Source: Bacillus_P idriensis_A
GTDB taxonomy: Bacteria > Bacillota > Bacilli > Bacillales > Bacillaceae
Assembly: GCF_050483325.1 (NCBI RefSeq)
Contig: NZ_JBCMYF010000012.1
Span: 175,547 to 239,546, forward strand
Direction of reading: 5' to 3'
Length of the DNA stretch: 64,000 nt
A program made the translations under genes and the position numbers. Below the pieces are notes generated by a model. It saw nothing but the letters and a program-made list of their open reading frames with translations. It had not been told where the DNA came from and made no database searches. Below are positions 8,482-17,282 of this stretch, one piece after another. Position 1 is the first letter of the stretch; each line of letters starts with the position of its first letter.

Positions 8482-9132
8482 CTACCCAAACACCCCATCA
8501 ATCTCCTCCCGGTCATAATCCAGTATCCACTCATTAAGCTCGTGATAAAGCGGGAGTAAATCTTCTTTTCTCGATGCAATGACATCACAGCCCCGGTCAT
8601 CGTAGAGATGGTAAATCATTTTTCTGGTGGTATTTATGAAGTAAATGTCGATTCCATTTCTGGGGTACCCTTTTAAAATGTTAGTAGGGTGCGGGAAATC
8701 TTCATAGCTGATGGCAGCCAGGAGCGCTCTGTATCGGATGTCGCTCTTTTTACAGGGAAGAATGAATCGGTGTGTGACCATCTCTTCTTCAGAGAAAGCA
8801 TTTGAAATTGTCTTATGCTGCAGTATTAGCCTCAGCTCTTTGTTTTTTATGTATTTTTGATACAATTTTGCAGGTCTTTTCTGCAGGAAATGGTCGTTCT
8901 TTTCGCAGTGAATGTCGGTTATTAAAAGCACGTCATTTCCAGGTTGAAACACTTTATTGAATAGTCCTGTGCTTCGTTCTTCGATTTGGCGAAGGTTGCG
9001 CTTGTCCTCATGTTCCATCCAGGGGATAGCAATTTCAAAGCGAATACCGTATTGAGACGAATAGAAGAGGGGTGGTTCAAGTTTAAGATTGTTAAAATGT
9101 TCTTTTAAAAATTCAGATAAAGTATCTTTCAT
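8482..9132 (-). CDS. DUF3885 family protein
   Basis: A 216-residue soluble protein. The C-terminal part (residues 150-212) carries the DUF3885 pattern: IDIYFINTTRKMIYHLYDDR, GCDVIA, then PLYHELNEWILDYDREEI. The function of the family is not known to me. There is no signal peptide or membrane segment. GGAGGAAAT precedes the ATG. It is divergent from the unknown gene at 9195 with 62 bp between them, so the two may share control. Confidence 0.7.
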   Translation of the reverse strand: MKDTLSEFLKEHFNNLKLEPPLFYSSQYGIRFEIAIPWMEHEDKRNLRQIEERSTGLFNKVFQPGNDVLLITDIHCEKNDHFLQKRPAKLYQKYIKNKELRLILQHKTISNAFSEEEMVTHRFILPCKKSDIRYRALLAAISYEDFPHPTNILKGYPRNGIDIYFINTTRKMIYHLYDDRGCDVIASRKEDLLPLYHELNEWILDYDREEIDGVFG

Positions 9133-9194
9133 ATTTCCTCCGGTTAAGTGTGGATTATAATTGAAATAAATTCTTTAGTCAGGAGTTCGACAAT

Positions 9195-9890
9195 ATGGCA
9201 GATGCAAGATTATTTATGGCTATCTATATTCCCGAAACCCCATTTGTTAATGAAATCGTTAGACCGAAGAAGTTAAAGAAGCATAACTATGAATTGGCAG
9301 AGAATAAAAAGATAGATAATACGCTTTTTCATTATATTTACAAAAAGGTTGCAAAACAACTTCACTGCTACTACTTAATAGCAGATCCAGATGATGCGTT
9401 GGAGAGGTACCTATTTGTAGAAAACAATGAGTTGTATGGTGACTTTATTTCGAGGTTTCGGGATGGAGGCAGCCGGTATTGGGAAACGGGAATGGACGCC
9501 TACTTGGATGTAGACGATCCGGAAGATGTTCTGAATAGGCTGAAACATGCGTACAGCAAGCATTTTTATGAAGAAGGTGAGCCCATGCCTTTGTGCCATA
9601 TATATGGACAGCGGATGTGGCATGACAGCGCCTGTCTAATTGCTAACCAGGCAGCTTTAGTGGAATTAAGAGAAGCCATTGATGTTGCACTGAAGTATAA
9701 AGAGGCAAGGATTGGATTATCGCCATCTGATGGTGAGGGTTATGATTTGTACATCAAATGTGTGGAAGATGATTATAATTGGGAAGAGTTACAAATGCCT
9801 TACCATGATAGAGATTGTTATGTCCCTGATGAAAAAGAAGAACGTTCTCCATTTGAGGTTTTCAGGAATTATAAACACCACTTGGAATAA
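9195..9890 (+). CDS. Hypothetical 231-residue protein
   Basis: I do not recognise a family. The protein is acidic, rich in Tyr and Asp/Glu, and lacks a signal peptide or membrane helix. A CAGGAG ribosome site precedes the ATG, a terminator hairpin follows at 9961-9992, and codon use looks like that of its neighbours, all of which support a real gene. It is divergent from the DUF3885 gene. Confidence 0.6.
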   Translation: MADARLFMAIYIPETPFVNEIVRPKKLKKHNYELAENKKIDNTLFHYIYKKVAKQLHCYYLIADPDDALERYLFVENNELYGDFISRFRDGGSRYWETGMDAYLDVDDPEDVLNRLKHAYSKHFYEEGEPMPLCHIYGQRMWHDSACLIANQAALVELREAIDVALKYKEARIGLSPSDGEGYDLYIKCVEDDYNWEELQMPYHDRDCYVPDEKEERSPFEVFRNYKHHLE

Positions 9891-9960
9891 GCAATAAGCT
9901 AGTGCTTTAAAATGAACCATGTTGCCTTTGATTAAAAGCTGAGGGGCTTATCTTTCAGGA

Positions 9961-9992
9961 ACAAAACCTAGGAATACATTCCCGGGTTTTGT
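9961..9992 (+). terminator. Terminator of the 231-residue gene
   Basis: An 8-bp stem ACAAAACC / GGTTTTGT encloses an inner GGAA/TTCC pair and is followed by TTTG. The rest of 9993-10277 holds a fragment (10150-10190, AAGTGGATTGCAGCGGA) similar to the core of the element at 12281 and no gene that I can support. Confidence 0.6.
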
Positions 9993-10277
9993 TTGAGTTC
10001 TTCCACTTAAAAAATCTTTCCATCAAGAAAAACTAGTATCAAAATCAATCTTTCTAAACGAACTATGCTTTGAGTCCATAAATTTTATTAGAGTGTTTTT
10101 ATGATATGTTAAGTATTTTTCCAGAATGCTTGTACTTTTCTGGAGATATTCTGCTCCCGCTGTACAAACTTTAAGTGGATTGCAGCGGATAAACTTGAGA
10201 TGGGAGACCCGGTACGTCCCCTACCAACATATAGAAATGCTCAAAGCAGATGTTAGGTCTCTGAACAGGTTCCTAAC

Positions 10278-10832
10278 CTACAATAGATCATCTATTGTTT
10301 TTTTGATATTTTCATATGTACTAGGTTGGGTTATTTTTTTTAGTGAAGTTAATGATATTGTTTTTCTATTTGGAAAATGCAAATCTAAGTCTTTCGTTAA
10401 TGCAACATAAAATTCCCATTGCGTTACATTTAATGGATTAATTAATTCTATGCTTTTTTCTTTAAGCAAACAAAAAACATATATGTCTGCATTCCGTTTA
10501 ACAGTAGTGCTGTATTTATTTGTTTCATAGTCATATTCTTTTCGTGCCTCAATATTAAAAATGATGTTTGAATATTTCTCCTTATGCCATGCTTGAATAA
10601 ATGCAGAAGATTTCACTTCAACCTTTAAGTCATTATAAATTAAATCAAATGAGTCCCATTCAACCCGAGCTTTATTTAGGCAGCCAAGAGCGGTTCCAAC
10701 TAAAAATTCAGCAAAGATTCCCCTTAGATTGTTAGTTAGTATATTTGAAAATCCCCATTGCCAAAAATCTAAAGCGGTCTGATTTGCTCCAATTATTTTA
10801 CTTTCCGGTTCAATAGGAAAATTATTATGCAT
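10278..10832 (-). CDS. Putative PD-(D/E)XK-like nuclease
   Basis: A 184-residue protein. Near residues 55-85 it has EWDSFDLIYNDLKVEVKSSAF, which matches the Asp...(E)xK core of the PD-(D/E)XK nuclease fold (D, then EVK). It is preceded by a helix with a conserved-looking acidic residue (GIFAEFLVGTALG). This layout is seen in small restriction-enzyme-like proteins. No methylase lies beside it, so it is not a normal restriction-modification pair. The start ATG has AGGAAG upstream. The nuclease assignment rests on motif pattern only. Confidence 0.5.
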   Translation of the reverse strand: MHNNFPIEPESKIIGANQTALDFWQWGFSNILTNNLRGIFAEFLVGTALGCLNKARVEWDSFDLIYNDLKVEVKSSAFIQAWHKEKYSNIIFNIEARKEYDYETNKYSTTVKRNADIYVFCLLKEKSIELINPLNVTQWEFYVALTKDLDLHFPNRKTISLTSLKKITQPSTYENIKKTIDDLL

Positions 10833-10926
10833 TTTATAATCACTTCCTAGTATATTTTAGGCAAACTACCAGTTTTCTAATACACAAACGACCTGCCTCC
10901 ATTTTACACCATTAAGCAAACCATTA

Positions 10927-10959
10927 TGCTTCGGAAGCAAGAGAACCGTCCCCGTGCTT
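10927..10959. repeat. GGGACGGTTCT repeat, single arm
   Basis: AAGCAAGAGAACCGTCCCCG at this position matches the right arm of the hairpin repeat at 673-689 and 6561-6577. The partner arm is missing or decayed. Confidence 0.55.
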
Positions 10960-11074
10960 CATTACTGCTAGAAATAACATGAGCTGTTTTTCCCTCAGCA
11001 GAATTGGTATATAATAAGAAAATGCGTCTTTCATTATGAAAGACAGACTTCAGATACGAAAAGGTGAAAAACAA

Positions 11075-12211
11075 ATGAACAGTACATGGTCAATGCTTAA
11101 CGAAGCAAAACCATTTTTACAGGAAGCCTGGAAAAAGGCTTCATATACAACACCTACTGCTATCCAGGAAAAAGCCGTGCCTGCCATATTGGACGGCCGC
11201 GATGTGATAGCTGAATCACCGACCGGAACAGGCAAAACGCTTGCTTATCTGCTTCCGCTTTTAGAGCGCATCAACGCAGAAAGTAAGGGAGTACAAGCGT
11301 TAATAATGGCATCTTCACGCGAATTAGTCATGCAGATCCATCAGGAAATTCAGAAATGGTCTGAAGGGAGCGGAATCCTCGGGGCAAGCTTCATCGGCGG
11401 AGCGAATGTGAAAAGACAGCAGGAAAAGCTGAAAAAGCGCCCGCAGATTATCGTTGGTACACCGGGCCGTGTCTCTGAGCTGATTAAACAAAAGAAAATC
11501 AAAATGCATGAAGTGAAAACAATCGTCCTTGATGAAGGCGATCAGCTCCTACAGCCTGAACATTTAACAGATATCAAAAACATCATCAAAACAACACTGA
11601 AGGACAGACAGCTTTTGCTGTTTTCGGCAACCCTTCCGGAAAAGACAGAAGCAGAAGCGAAAAGCCTGATGCAAAACCCGGAAGTCATTAAAGTAAGCAG
11701 AGATGAAAGTATCCAATCACAAGTCGATCACATTTACTTCACTGCAGAAGCGAGAGATAAAATTGATCTTCTTCAAAAGCTTTCAAGAGTAGAAGGGGCT
11801 AAAGCGATTGCCTTTGTAAAAGATATCGGCAATGCTGCTGTATTAGCGGAAAAACTGATGTACAAAGGATTGCCGCTTGGCATTCTTCACGGGGATTCTA
11901 CAAAGCGCGAGCGCGAAACTGCCATTAAAAGTTTCCGTACAGGGGAGTTTCCGATTCTTCTTGCAACAGATGTAGCTGCAAGGGGACTTGATATTGAAGG
12001 TGTAACGCATGTCATCCATTATGACCTTCCGGAAACGGTTGAGCAGTATGTTCACCGCTCGGGCAGAACAGGCCGGAATGGAGCAGACGGAACGGTCGTT
12101 TCACTTGTAACAGAACGGGAAGAGCGTGAACTGAAGCAAATTTGCAGAGGCTTAAAAGTTGAGCTTCATAAAAAGCGTTTTTACAAGGGTGAAATTGTAG
12201 AATCTAAATAA
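11075..12211 (+). CDS. yfmL: DEAD-box RNA helicase, YfmL/CshE type
   Basis: The 378-residue protein has all DEAD-box motifs: Q motif (PTAIQ), Walker A SPTGTGKT, PTREL-like ASSREL, GG, TPGR, a DEGD variant of the DEAD box (VLDEGD), SAT, ATDVAARGLDI and HRSGRTGR. It matches the short B. subtilis helicase YfmL (CshE), implicated in ribosome assembly and cold growth. The DEGD box is a visible departure from DEAD. I chose the ATG at 11075, which has an AAAGGTG site at a good distance; an upstream in-frame ATG at 11036 would add 13 residues. A terminator follows at 12233. Confidence 0.85.
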   Translation: MNSTWSMLNEAKPFLQEAWKKASYTTPTAIQEKAVPAILDGRDVIAESPTGTGKTLAYLLPLLERINAESKGVQALIMASSRELVMQIHQEIQKWSEGSGILGASFIGGANVKRQQEKLKKRPQIIVGTPGRVSELIKQKKIKMHEVKTIVLDEGDQLLQPEHLTDIKNIIKTTLKDRQLLLFSATLPEKTEAEAKSLMQNPEVIKVSRDESIQSQVDHIYFTAEARDKIDLLQKLSRVEGAKAIAFVKDIGNAAVLAEKLMYKGLPLGILHGDSTKRERETAIKSFRTGEFPILLATDVAARGLDIEGVTHVIHYDLPETVEQYVHRSGRTGRNGADGTVVSLVTEREERELKQICRGLKVELHKKRFYKGEIVESK

Positions 12212-12232
12212 AAGGAATTGTCCTATAAAATG

Positions 12233-12276
12233 AAGCAGGCAGGAAAAACAAATGTTATTTCCTGTCTGCTTTTTTA
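12233..12276 (+). terminator. Terminator of the DEAD-box helicase gene
   Basis: Long stem AAGCAGGCAGGAAA / TTTCCTGTCTGCTT with one G-U pair, followed by six T residues. Its arm shares AGCAGGCAGGAAAAAC with the terminator at 50443. Confidence 0.85.
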
Positions 12277-12280
12277 TGTA

Positions 12281-12402
12281 GGCTTTTTTCATAAACTTTG
12301 TTGTTATCAGACTCCATGTTACAAACTCGAAGTGGATTGCGGCGGAAAGGAACGGACAACATTTATAACCTAAAACAATAATTATGCGAAAACAAACTTC
12401 CT
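12281..12402. mobile_element. MITE-like element with imperfect terminal inverted repeats
   Basis: About 120 bases bounded by GGCTTTTTTCATAAAC and the inverse of ATTATGCGAAAACAAAC. The ends resemble those of the 46822-46973 element, and the inside has AAGTGGATTGCGGCGGAAAG, also partly present near 10150-10190. It encodes nothing. No clear target duplication was found, so this copy is old. Confidence 0.5.
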
Positions 12403-12451
12403 GGACAGTACCATTCTTATGTTTCCCCTCACTTATCCACATCACAAATCA

Positions 12452-12468
12452 TGTAAGGAAATGTAACA
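12452..12468 (+). promoter_or_regulatory. TnrA box upstream of nasB
   Basis: TGTAAGGAAATGTAACA fits the TnrA consensus TGTNA-N7-TNACA exactly. An activator site is expected about 50 bp before the transcription start, which predicts a start near 12510 and a -10 near 12493-12504 (AT-rich, TATGAA). TnrA activates nitrate assimilation genes when good nitrogen sources are scarce. Confidence 0.8.
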
Positions 12469-12546
12469 TACTTACTACTTTTTTAAAAGAAATATGAAAT
12501 AATGAAAATCTCAACTACCACATTTAAGGATGTTGGAGGTTTCAAA

Positions 12547-14916
12547 ATGACTAAACAAAAAGTAGTAGTAGTAGGAAACGGTATGGCAGGCGCACGATGT
12601 GTGGAAGAAATGATTAAGAATGATCCTGAAGCGTTTGAAATTACCATTTTTGGCAGTGAGCGGCATGTTACCTATAATCGGATTTTATTATCTACCGTTC
12701 TGCAGGGCAGTATGACTTTTGATGATCTTACAATAAATGACCTTAATTGGTATACAAAACATAATATCCAGCTGTTTACAGGTGAAACGGTTGTGAGTAT
12801 CGATACGTTGAATCAAATGATACAAACAGATAAAGAGAGGAAGGTATCTTATGACAAGCTAATTCTGGCCACAGGGTCTGTTCCTTTTTATCTTCCTGTT
12901 CCAGGAGTTGATAAAGAGGGAGTAATCACATTCCGTACAATTGATGATTGCCGGAAAATGATTGAAAGTTCGCTGCAATATAAAAAAGCGGTCGTTATTG
13001 GAGGAGGATTATTGGGTTTAGAAGCGGCAAGAGGACTATTAAATCTGGGAATGGAGGTTAGTGTCGTCCATATTTCAGCATATTTAATGGAGAGGCAGCT
13101 TGATCAGACAGCATCCATCCTTCTTCAAAAAGAACTCGAAAGGCAAGGCATGCATTTTCTGTTAAATAAGAAGACAGAAGAGATTATCGGAAACGGCCGT
13201 GCAGAGGGCGTCCGTTTTCAAGATGGAACAGAAACAGCGGCAGATTTAGTGATTATGGCAGCAGGCATCAGACCCAATATAAAGCTTGCAAAAGACAGCG
13301 GGATTCATACAAATCGGGCTATCACTGTAAACGACTATTTGGAAACAAGTGCTGCCAATATTTACGCTGTCGGAGAATGTGCAGAGCACCAGGGAGTCGT
13401 TTACGGACTGGTAAAACCTCTTTATGAGCAGGGAGCTGTAGCAGCTAAACATATTTGCGGAATCAAAACTCAAGGTTATCAGGGATCCGTCCTTTCTACT
13501 CAGCTGAAAATTTCAGGAGTGGATGTATTTTCAGCAGGACAGTTCGCTGACCTGGATTCAACAAAATCAATAACAGCATTTGATGAGCTTGACGGCTGTT
13601 ACAAAAAGGCGGTTTTTCAAGATGGAAAACTTATTGGTGCTGTTCTTTTTGGTGATACAAAAGCAGGTGCAGCGTTATTTGATTTGATCTTGAAACAAAA
13701 AGAAATTTCCTCAGAGGAGAGGAATGCATTGTTCCAATCCGCTTCAACTCCCGGCGGACGTTTGATTGCTGAAATGGCAATGGGCGATGTGATTTGCAAT
13801 TGTAACGGAGTAACAAAAGGAAATATCGTCGAAGCTGTTCAAACGAAAGCATTAACAAGTTTTGAACAAGTGAAAACATGTACAAAGGCATCAAGTTCTT
13901 GTGGAGGCTGCAAGCCGGCAGTAAACGAGCTTTTCCTCTATATAAATAGTGATGAATTTGATGAAGTGATTGAAAAAAAGAGCATGTGTTCATGTACGGA
14001 TTTAACAGAAGAAGAAGTCGTGCATCAAATGCAGCTCCAAAATTTATCATCTAATCAGGAAATCATGAATGCACTTGGATGGAAAAATAGGGAAGGCTGC
14101 TTAACCTGTCAGCCTGCTCTAACGTATTATCTGGGAATGATTTACCCGGAGTATGAAAAGAGTCAAAAAATGATTTTTATCAATGAAAAAATGAATGCTG
14201 TTCGGCAGGGAGATGGGCTCTACACGGTGATTCCCCAATTGTACGGTGGAATCACAAATCCTGAAGAACTCAGGAAAATTGCGGATGCAGCAGATAAATA
14301 CAGCATCTCGCAGGTTGCTGTAACAAGTGAACAGCGAATTCATTTAATGGGCGTTAAAAAAGAAGACCTCAAAGGGATGTGGGCTGATTTAAATATGCCG
14401 TTATCCTCTAAGGCCGGCAGCTATGTTCAAAACATTAAAACGTGTACGGGAGAGCATATCTGCAGGTGCGATAAACAGCAGTCGCTAAAGCTTTCTGTGG
14501 CTTTAGAAAAGAAACTTGCCCTCATTTCAGCGCCGTATCGGCTGAAAATAGGTGTTTCTGCCTGTATGCACAATGGGGCAGGGTCCACAACGAAAGATAT
14601 AGGCATTATGGGAATTGACAGAGGCTGGGAAATGTATATCGGAGGGAGCAGCGGACGCAATGTGCGGGCGGGGGATTTATTATGTGTCGCCAGTACAGAT
14701 GAAGAAGCGATTCATATCACATGCGGACTGATTCAATATTACCGTGAGACAGCCAATTATTCAGAAAGGACATGGCAATGGACCCAGCGCATGGGTTTGC
14801 TTCATATCAGGGAAGTGCTGTTTAATCAGGATCTTATCTTGCAGCTTCTTCACTATTTTGAAAGGGATGCCTCAATGCGAAAAAATGCAATGGAGAACCA
14901 GCAGTTTATTACTTAG
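12547..14916 (+). CDS. nasB: Assimilatory nitrate reductase electron-transfer subunit NasB
   Basis: The 789-residue flavoprotein passes electrons from NAD(P)H to the catalytic subunit NasC. It has an FAD-binding start (VVVGNGMAGARC), an NAD-binding GGGLLGLEAARGL near 155, an FAD-domain end (IYAVGECAEH), and two BFD-like 2Fe-2S modules (CNCNGVTKGN...SSCGGCKPA and CSCTDLTEEE...CLTCQPA). It then has a nitrite-reductase-like half that is degenerate: the first pair of cluster cysteines is present (CTGEHIC) but the second is broken (ACMHNG where NasD has ACPRSC), so a sirohaem site is unlikely. I chose the ATG at 12547 after GGAGGT. It leads nasBCDEF. Confidence 0.88.
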   Translation: MTKQKVVVVGNGMAGARCVEEMIKNDPEAFEITIFGSERHVTYNRILLSTVLQGSMTFDDLTINDLNWYTKHNIQLFTGETVVSIDTLNQMIQTDKERKVSYDKLILATGSVPFYLPVPGVDKEGVITFRTIDDCRKMIESSLQYKKAVVIGGGLLGLEAARGLLNLGMEVSVVHISAYLMERQLDQTASILLQKELERQGMHFLLNKKTEEIIGNGRAEGVRFQDGTETAADLVIMAAGIRPNIKLAKDSGIHTNRAITVNDYLETSAANIYAVGECAEHQGVVYGLVKPLYEQGAVAAKHICGIKTQGYQGSVLSTQLKISGVDVFSAGQFADLDSTKSITAFDELDGCYKKAVFQDGKLIGAVLFGDTKAGAALFDLILKQKEISSEERNALFQSASTPGGRLIAEMAMGDVICNCNGVTKGNIVEAVQTKALTSFEQVKTCTKASSSCGGCKPAVNELFLYINSDEFDEVIEKKSMCSCTDLTEEEVVHQMQLQNLSSNQEIMNALGWKNREGCLTCQPALTYYLGMIYPEYEKSQKMIFINEKMNAVRQGDGLYTVIPQLYGGITNPEELRKIADAADKYSISQVAVTSEQRIHLMGVKKEDLKGMWADLNMPLSSKAGSYVQNIKTCTGEHICRCDKQQSLKLSVALEKKLALISAPYRLKIGVSACMHNGAGSTTKDIGIMGIDRGWEMYIGGSSGRNVRAGDLLCVASTDEEAIHITCGLIQYYRETANYSERTWQWTQRMGLLHIREVLFNQDLILQLLHYFERDASMRKNAMENQQFIT

Positions 14917-14962
14917 CATTTTTGTTGAATGATCAAGTGAATTTTCAGGAGGATGTGAGAGC

Positions 14963-17110
14963 TTGACAGAGTTATTATTGAAATATTTCCGCGAGAAGCA
15001 GCTGGAAGTCCAATCGGAAAAATCATATGATACACAATGTCCATTTTGCAGTATGCAGTGTAAGATGCAATTGCTTGAACAATCGATTGTCACAAGAAAA
15101 AAATACATGACAATTGGCAAAGACAATCCGGTTTCAGAGGGGCGTTTATGCATAAAAGGCATGAATGCACACCAGCACGCTTTGCATAATGATCGTCTTA
15201 AATATCCGTTATTAAAAGTAAATGATGAATTTATTCAAGTTTCCTGGGAGGAAGCATTGAACCACATAAAAGAAAATTTTGCTGAAATTCAAGCAGCAGA
15301 TGGGCTGAATGCTTTGTCTGTTTATGGAAGTGCTTCGATTACAAATGAAGAAGCGTATTTACTCGGCAAATTTGCAAGAGTGGCTTTGAAAACGAAATAC
15401 ATCGATTATAACGGCCGTTTGTGTATGTCTTCGGCTGCATCAGCTGCAAGTCAAACATTTGGGATGGATCGTGGGCTGACAAACAGCTTAACCGAAATAC
15501 CATTCACCAAGTGTATCATTTTGGCCGGGACGAATCTTGCGGAATGCCAGCCGACAATTATTCCTTATTTTGAGAAGGCGAAGGAAAATGGAGCTTTTAT
15601 CATCGCGATAGATCCAAGGGAAACGGCTACAACGGAACTCGCTGACTTACATATGAAAGTTAAACCAGGGAAGGACGCAGCATTGGCTAATGGATTCCTG
15701 AACGTGCTGATTGAGGAGAACCTTATTGACCATGCGTTTATCAGGAATCGCGTGAATGGATTTGAGGAAGTAAAAGAGCATGTTTCTTCTTTGGATTTGG
15801 AGGAAATTGCTCAAATGACAGGTGTTTCGGCAGATCAGATCCGTCTTGCAGCAAAAACGTTCGGGCAGGCAGAATCAGGAATGATTTTTACAGCGAGAGG
15901 GGTTGAACAGCAAACAGATGGATCTGCAGCTGTCCGGAATTTCCTCAATATTCTCCTCGCAACAGGGAAGATTGGAAAGCCTAACTCAGGTTATGGAGCC
16001 ATTACCGGACAGGGAAATGGTCAGGGGGGAAGGGAGCATGGTCAAAAAGCAGATCAGCTGCCGGGATACCGCTCTATTGAAAACGAAGAACATAGATCAT
16101 ATATTGCAAGTGTTTGGGGAATCGATGAAGGAGATTTACCGGGAAAAGGTGTTTCTGCATATGAAATGATCGAGAAAATACATGAGGGTGAAATTACAGG
16201 CATGTTTTTGATGTGTTCAAATCCTATTGTCTCTAATCCAAATGCTGATTTTGTCAAAAAAGCATTAAAAAAATTAAAGTACCTTGTCGCTGTGGATCTG
16301 TTTGTTTCAGAAACTGCAAGATTAGCAGACCTTATTTTACCTGCTTCCTCCTATCTGGAAGATGAAGGAACAATGACAAATTTAGAAGGCCGTGTCACTT
16401 TGCGTGAAGCAAGTTTTCCATCCCCTGGAGAAGCGAAGCATGATTGGCAAATCATTTGTGATATTGCATGTGTTCTGGGAAAAGAAACGTATTTTTCCTT
16501 TCAATCTCCTGAAGAGATTTTTAATGAATTAAGAGAAGCAAGCCGCGGAGGAACAGCTGATTATTATGGCATTACATATGATCGTCTAAGAAAAGAAGGC
16601 GGAATATTGTGGCCATGTCCAGCTCTTGATCATGAAGGGACAACAAGATTATTTGAACAGTCATTTGCGCATGCGGATGGCAAAGCGGCTATGGCTTTAG
16701 TTCCAAACAGCCCAAAAGTTCCGAAAGAAGAACCAACTAAAGAGTTTCCATTATATTTAACAACAGGGAGGGTCATGTCACACTACTTGACCGGTGTGCA
16801 AACAAGAAAAAGCTCAACACTTGCAGCCAGAAACTTCGAATCATTTATGGAAATTCATCCTAAGACGGCCAAGAAATATCACATCCCCAATCATACTCTA
16901 GTGAAAATTGAGTCCATACGGGGCAGTATTATCGTCAGAAGCAGGTGGTCTGAAAAGATTCGACCCGATACTGTTTTTGTCCCATTTCATTGGGCAGACA
17001 CTCAAAATATCAATCTGCTAGTTTCAAAAGATTTAGATCCGGTATGCAAAATGCCTGGGTTTAAGGTGAGTGCAGTTAAAATTGCACCTTTTGCGGAACC
17101 AGCACACTAA
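14963..17110 (+). CDS. nasC: Assimilatory nitrate reductase catalytic subunit NasC
   Basis: A 715-residue molybdopterin oxidoreductase that reduces nitrate to nitrite in the cytoplasm. The N-terminus has the 4Fe-4S motif CPFCSMQC followed by GRLCIKG. The bis-MGD binding domains follow (NGRLCMSSAASA, AGTNLAECQP, DPRETAT, GQGNGQGGREHGQKADQLPG), with a C-terminal molydop-binding domain (YLTTGRVMSHYLTGVQTRKS). Length matches B. subtilis NasC. There is no twin-arginine signal, as expected for the assimilatory enzyme. The start is TTG with AGGAGGATG upstream, 46 bp after nasB. A terminator follows before nasD. Confidence 0.92.
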   Translation: MTELLLKYFREKQLEVQSEKSYDTQCPFCSMQCKMQLLEQSIVTRKKYMTIGKDNPVSEGRLCIKGMNAHQHALHNDRLKYPLLKVNDEFIQVSWEEALNHIKENFAEIQAADGLNALSVYGSASITNEEAYLLGKFARVALKTKYIDYNGRLCMSSAASAASQTFGMDRGLTNSLTEIPFTKCIILAGTNLAECQPTIIPYFEKAKENGAFIIAIDPRETATTELADLHMKVKPGKDAALANGFLNVLIEENLIDHAFIRNRVNGFEEVKEHVSSLDLEEIAQMTGVSADQIRLAAKTFGQAESGMIFTARGVEQQTDGSAAVRNFLNILLATGKIGKPNSGYGAITGQGNGQGGREHGQKADQLPGYRSIENEEHRSYIASVWGIDEGDLPGKGVSAYEMIEKIHEGEITGMFLMCSNPIVSNPNADFVKKALKKLKYLVAVDLFVSETARLADLILPASSYLEDEGTMTNLEGRVTLREASFPSPGEAKHDWQIICDIACVLGKETYFSFQSPEEIFNELREASRGGTADYYGITYDRLRKEGGILWPCPALDHEGTTRLFEQSFAHADGKAAMALVPNSPKVPKEEPTKEFPLYLTTGRVMSHYLTGVQTRKSSTLAARNFESFMEIHPKTAKKYHIPNHTLVKIESIRGSIIVRSRWSEKIRPDTVFVPFHWADTQNINLLVSKDLDPVCKMPGFKVSAVKIAPFAEPAH

Positions 17111-17127
17111 TTCTCAAAATACTCTAA

Positions 17128-17154
17128 AACCGGCTGCGGTACAGCCGGTTTTTT
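17128..17154 (+). terminator. Terminator between nasC and nasD
   Basis: Perfect 9-bp stem AACCGGCTG / CAGCCGGTT, then a T run. It separates nasBC from nasDEF, which has its own promoter and TnrA box. Confidence 0.85.
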
Positions 17155-17199
17155 AATTGGAACAAAAAAATTAATATTTTAAATAATTTAAAAAAACAA

Positions 17200-17251
17200 T
17201 GTCAGAAAACCTTACACAAGAAGTTAAGTTTAGTTTTTGCTGTGATATAGT
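17200..17251 (+). promoter_or_regulatory. nasD promoter with TnrA box
   Basis: TGTCAGAAAACCTTACA (17200-17216) fits TGTNA-N7-TNACA exactly. A TATAGT -10 (17246-17251) predicts a start near 17258, about 50 bp from the box centre, as for TnrA-activated promoters. Just upstream, TATTTTAAATAATTTAAAA (17176-17194) resembles the AT-rich NsrR/ResD sites reported before B. subtilis nasD; that part is weak. Confidence 0.75.
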
Positions 17252-17282
17252 TTAAGAAACTTTCTAAGAGGAGGAACGCCAA

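Noticed and set aside
10126..10410. 94-residue reading frame on the plus strand
   Set aside because: It lies partly antisense to the nuclease candidate and over a repeat fragment, has no ribosome site and shows no recognisable protein pattern.
1..11000. Prophage or integrative element
   Set aside because: No integrase, structural phage gene, conjugation gene or attachment-site pair was seen, only direct repeats and accessory genes.
12152..12445. 97-residue minus-strand frame after the DEAD-box gene
   Set aside because: It runs across a terminator and the MITE-like element and has no protein-like composition.
13631..14050. 139-residue minus-strand frame inside nasB, and similar long antisense frames in nasD, gltA and recQ-like genes
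   Set aside because: These are shadows of strongly coding genes on the other strand, without ribosome sites or family features.
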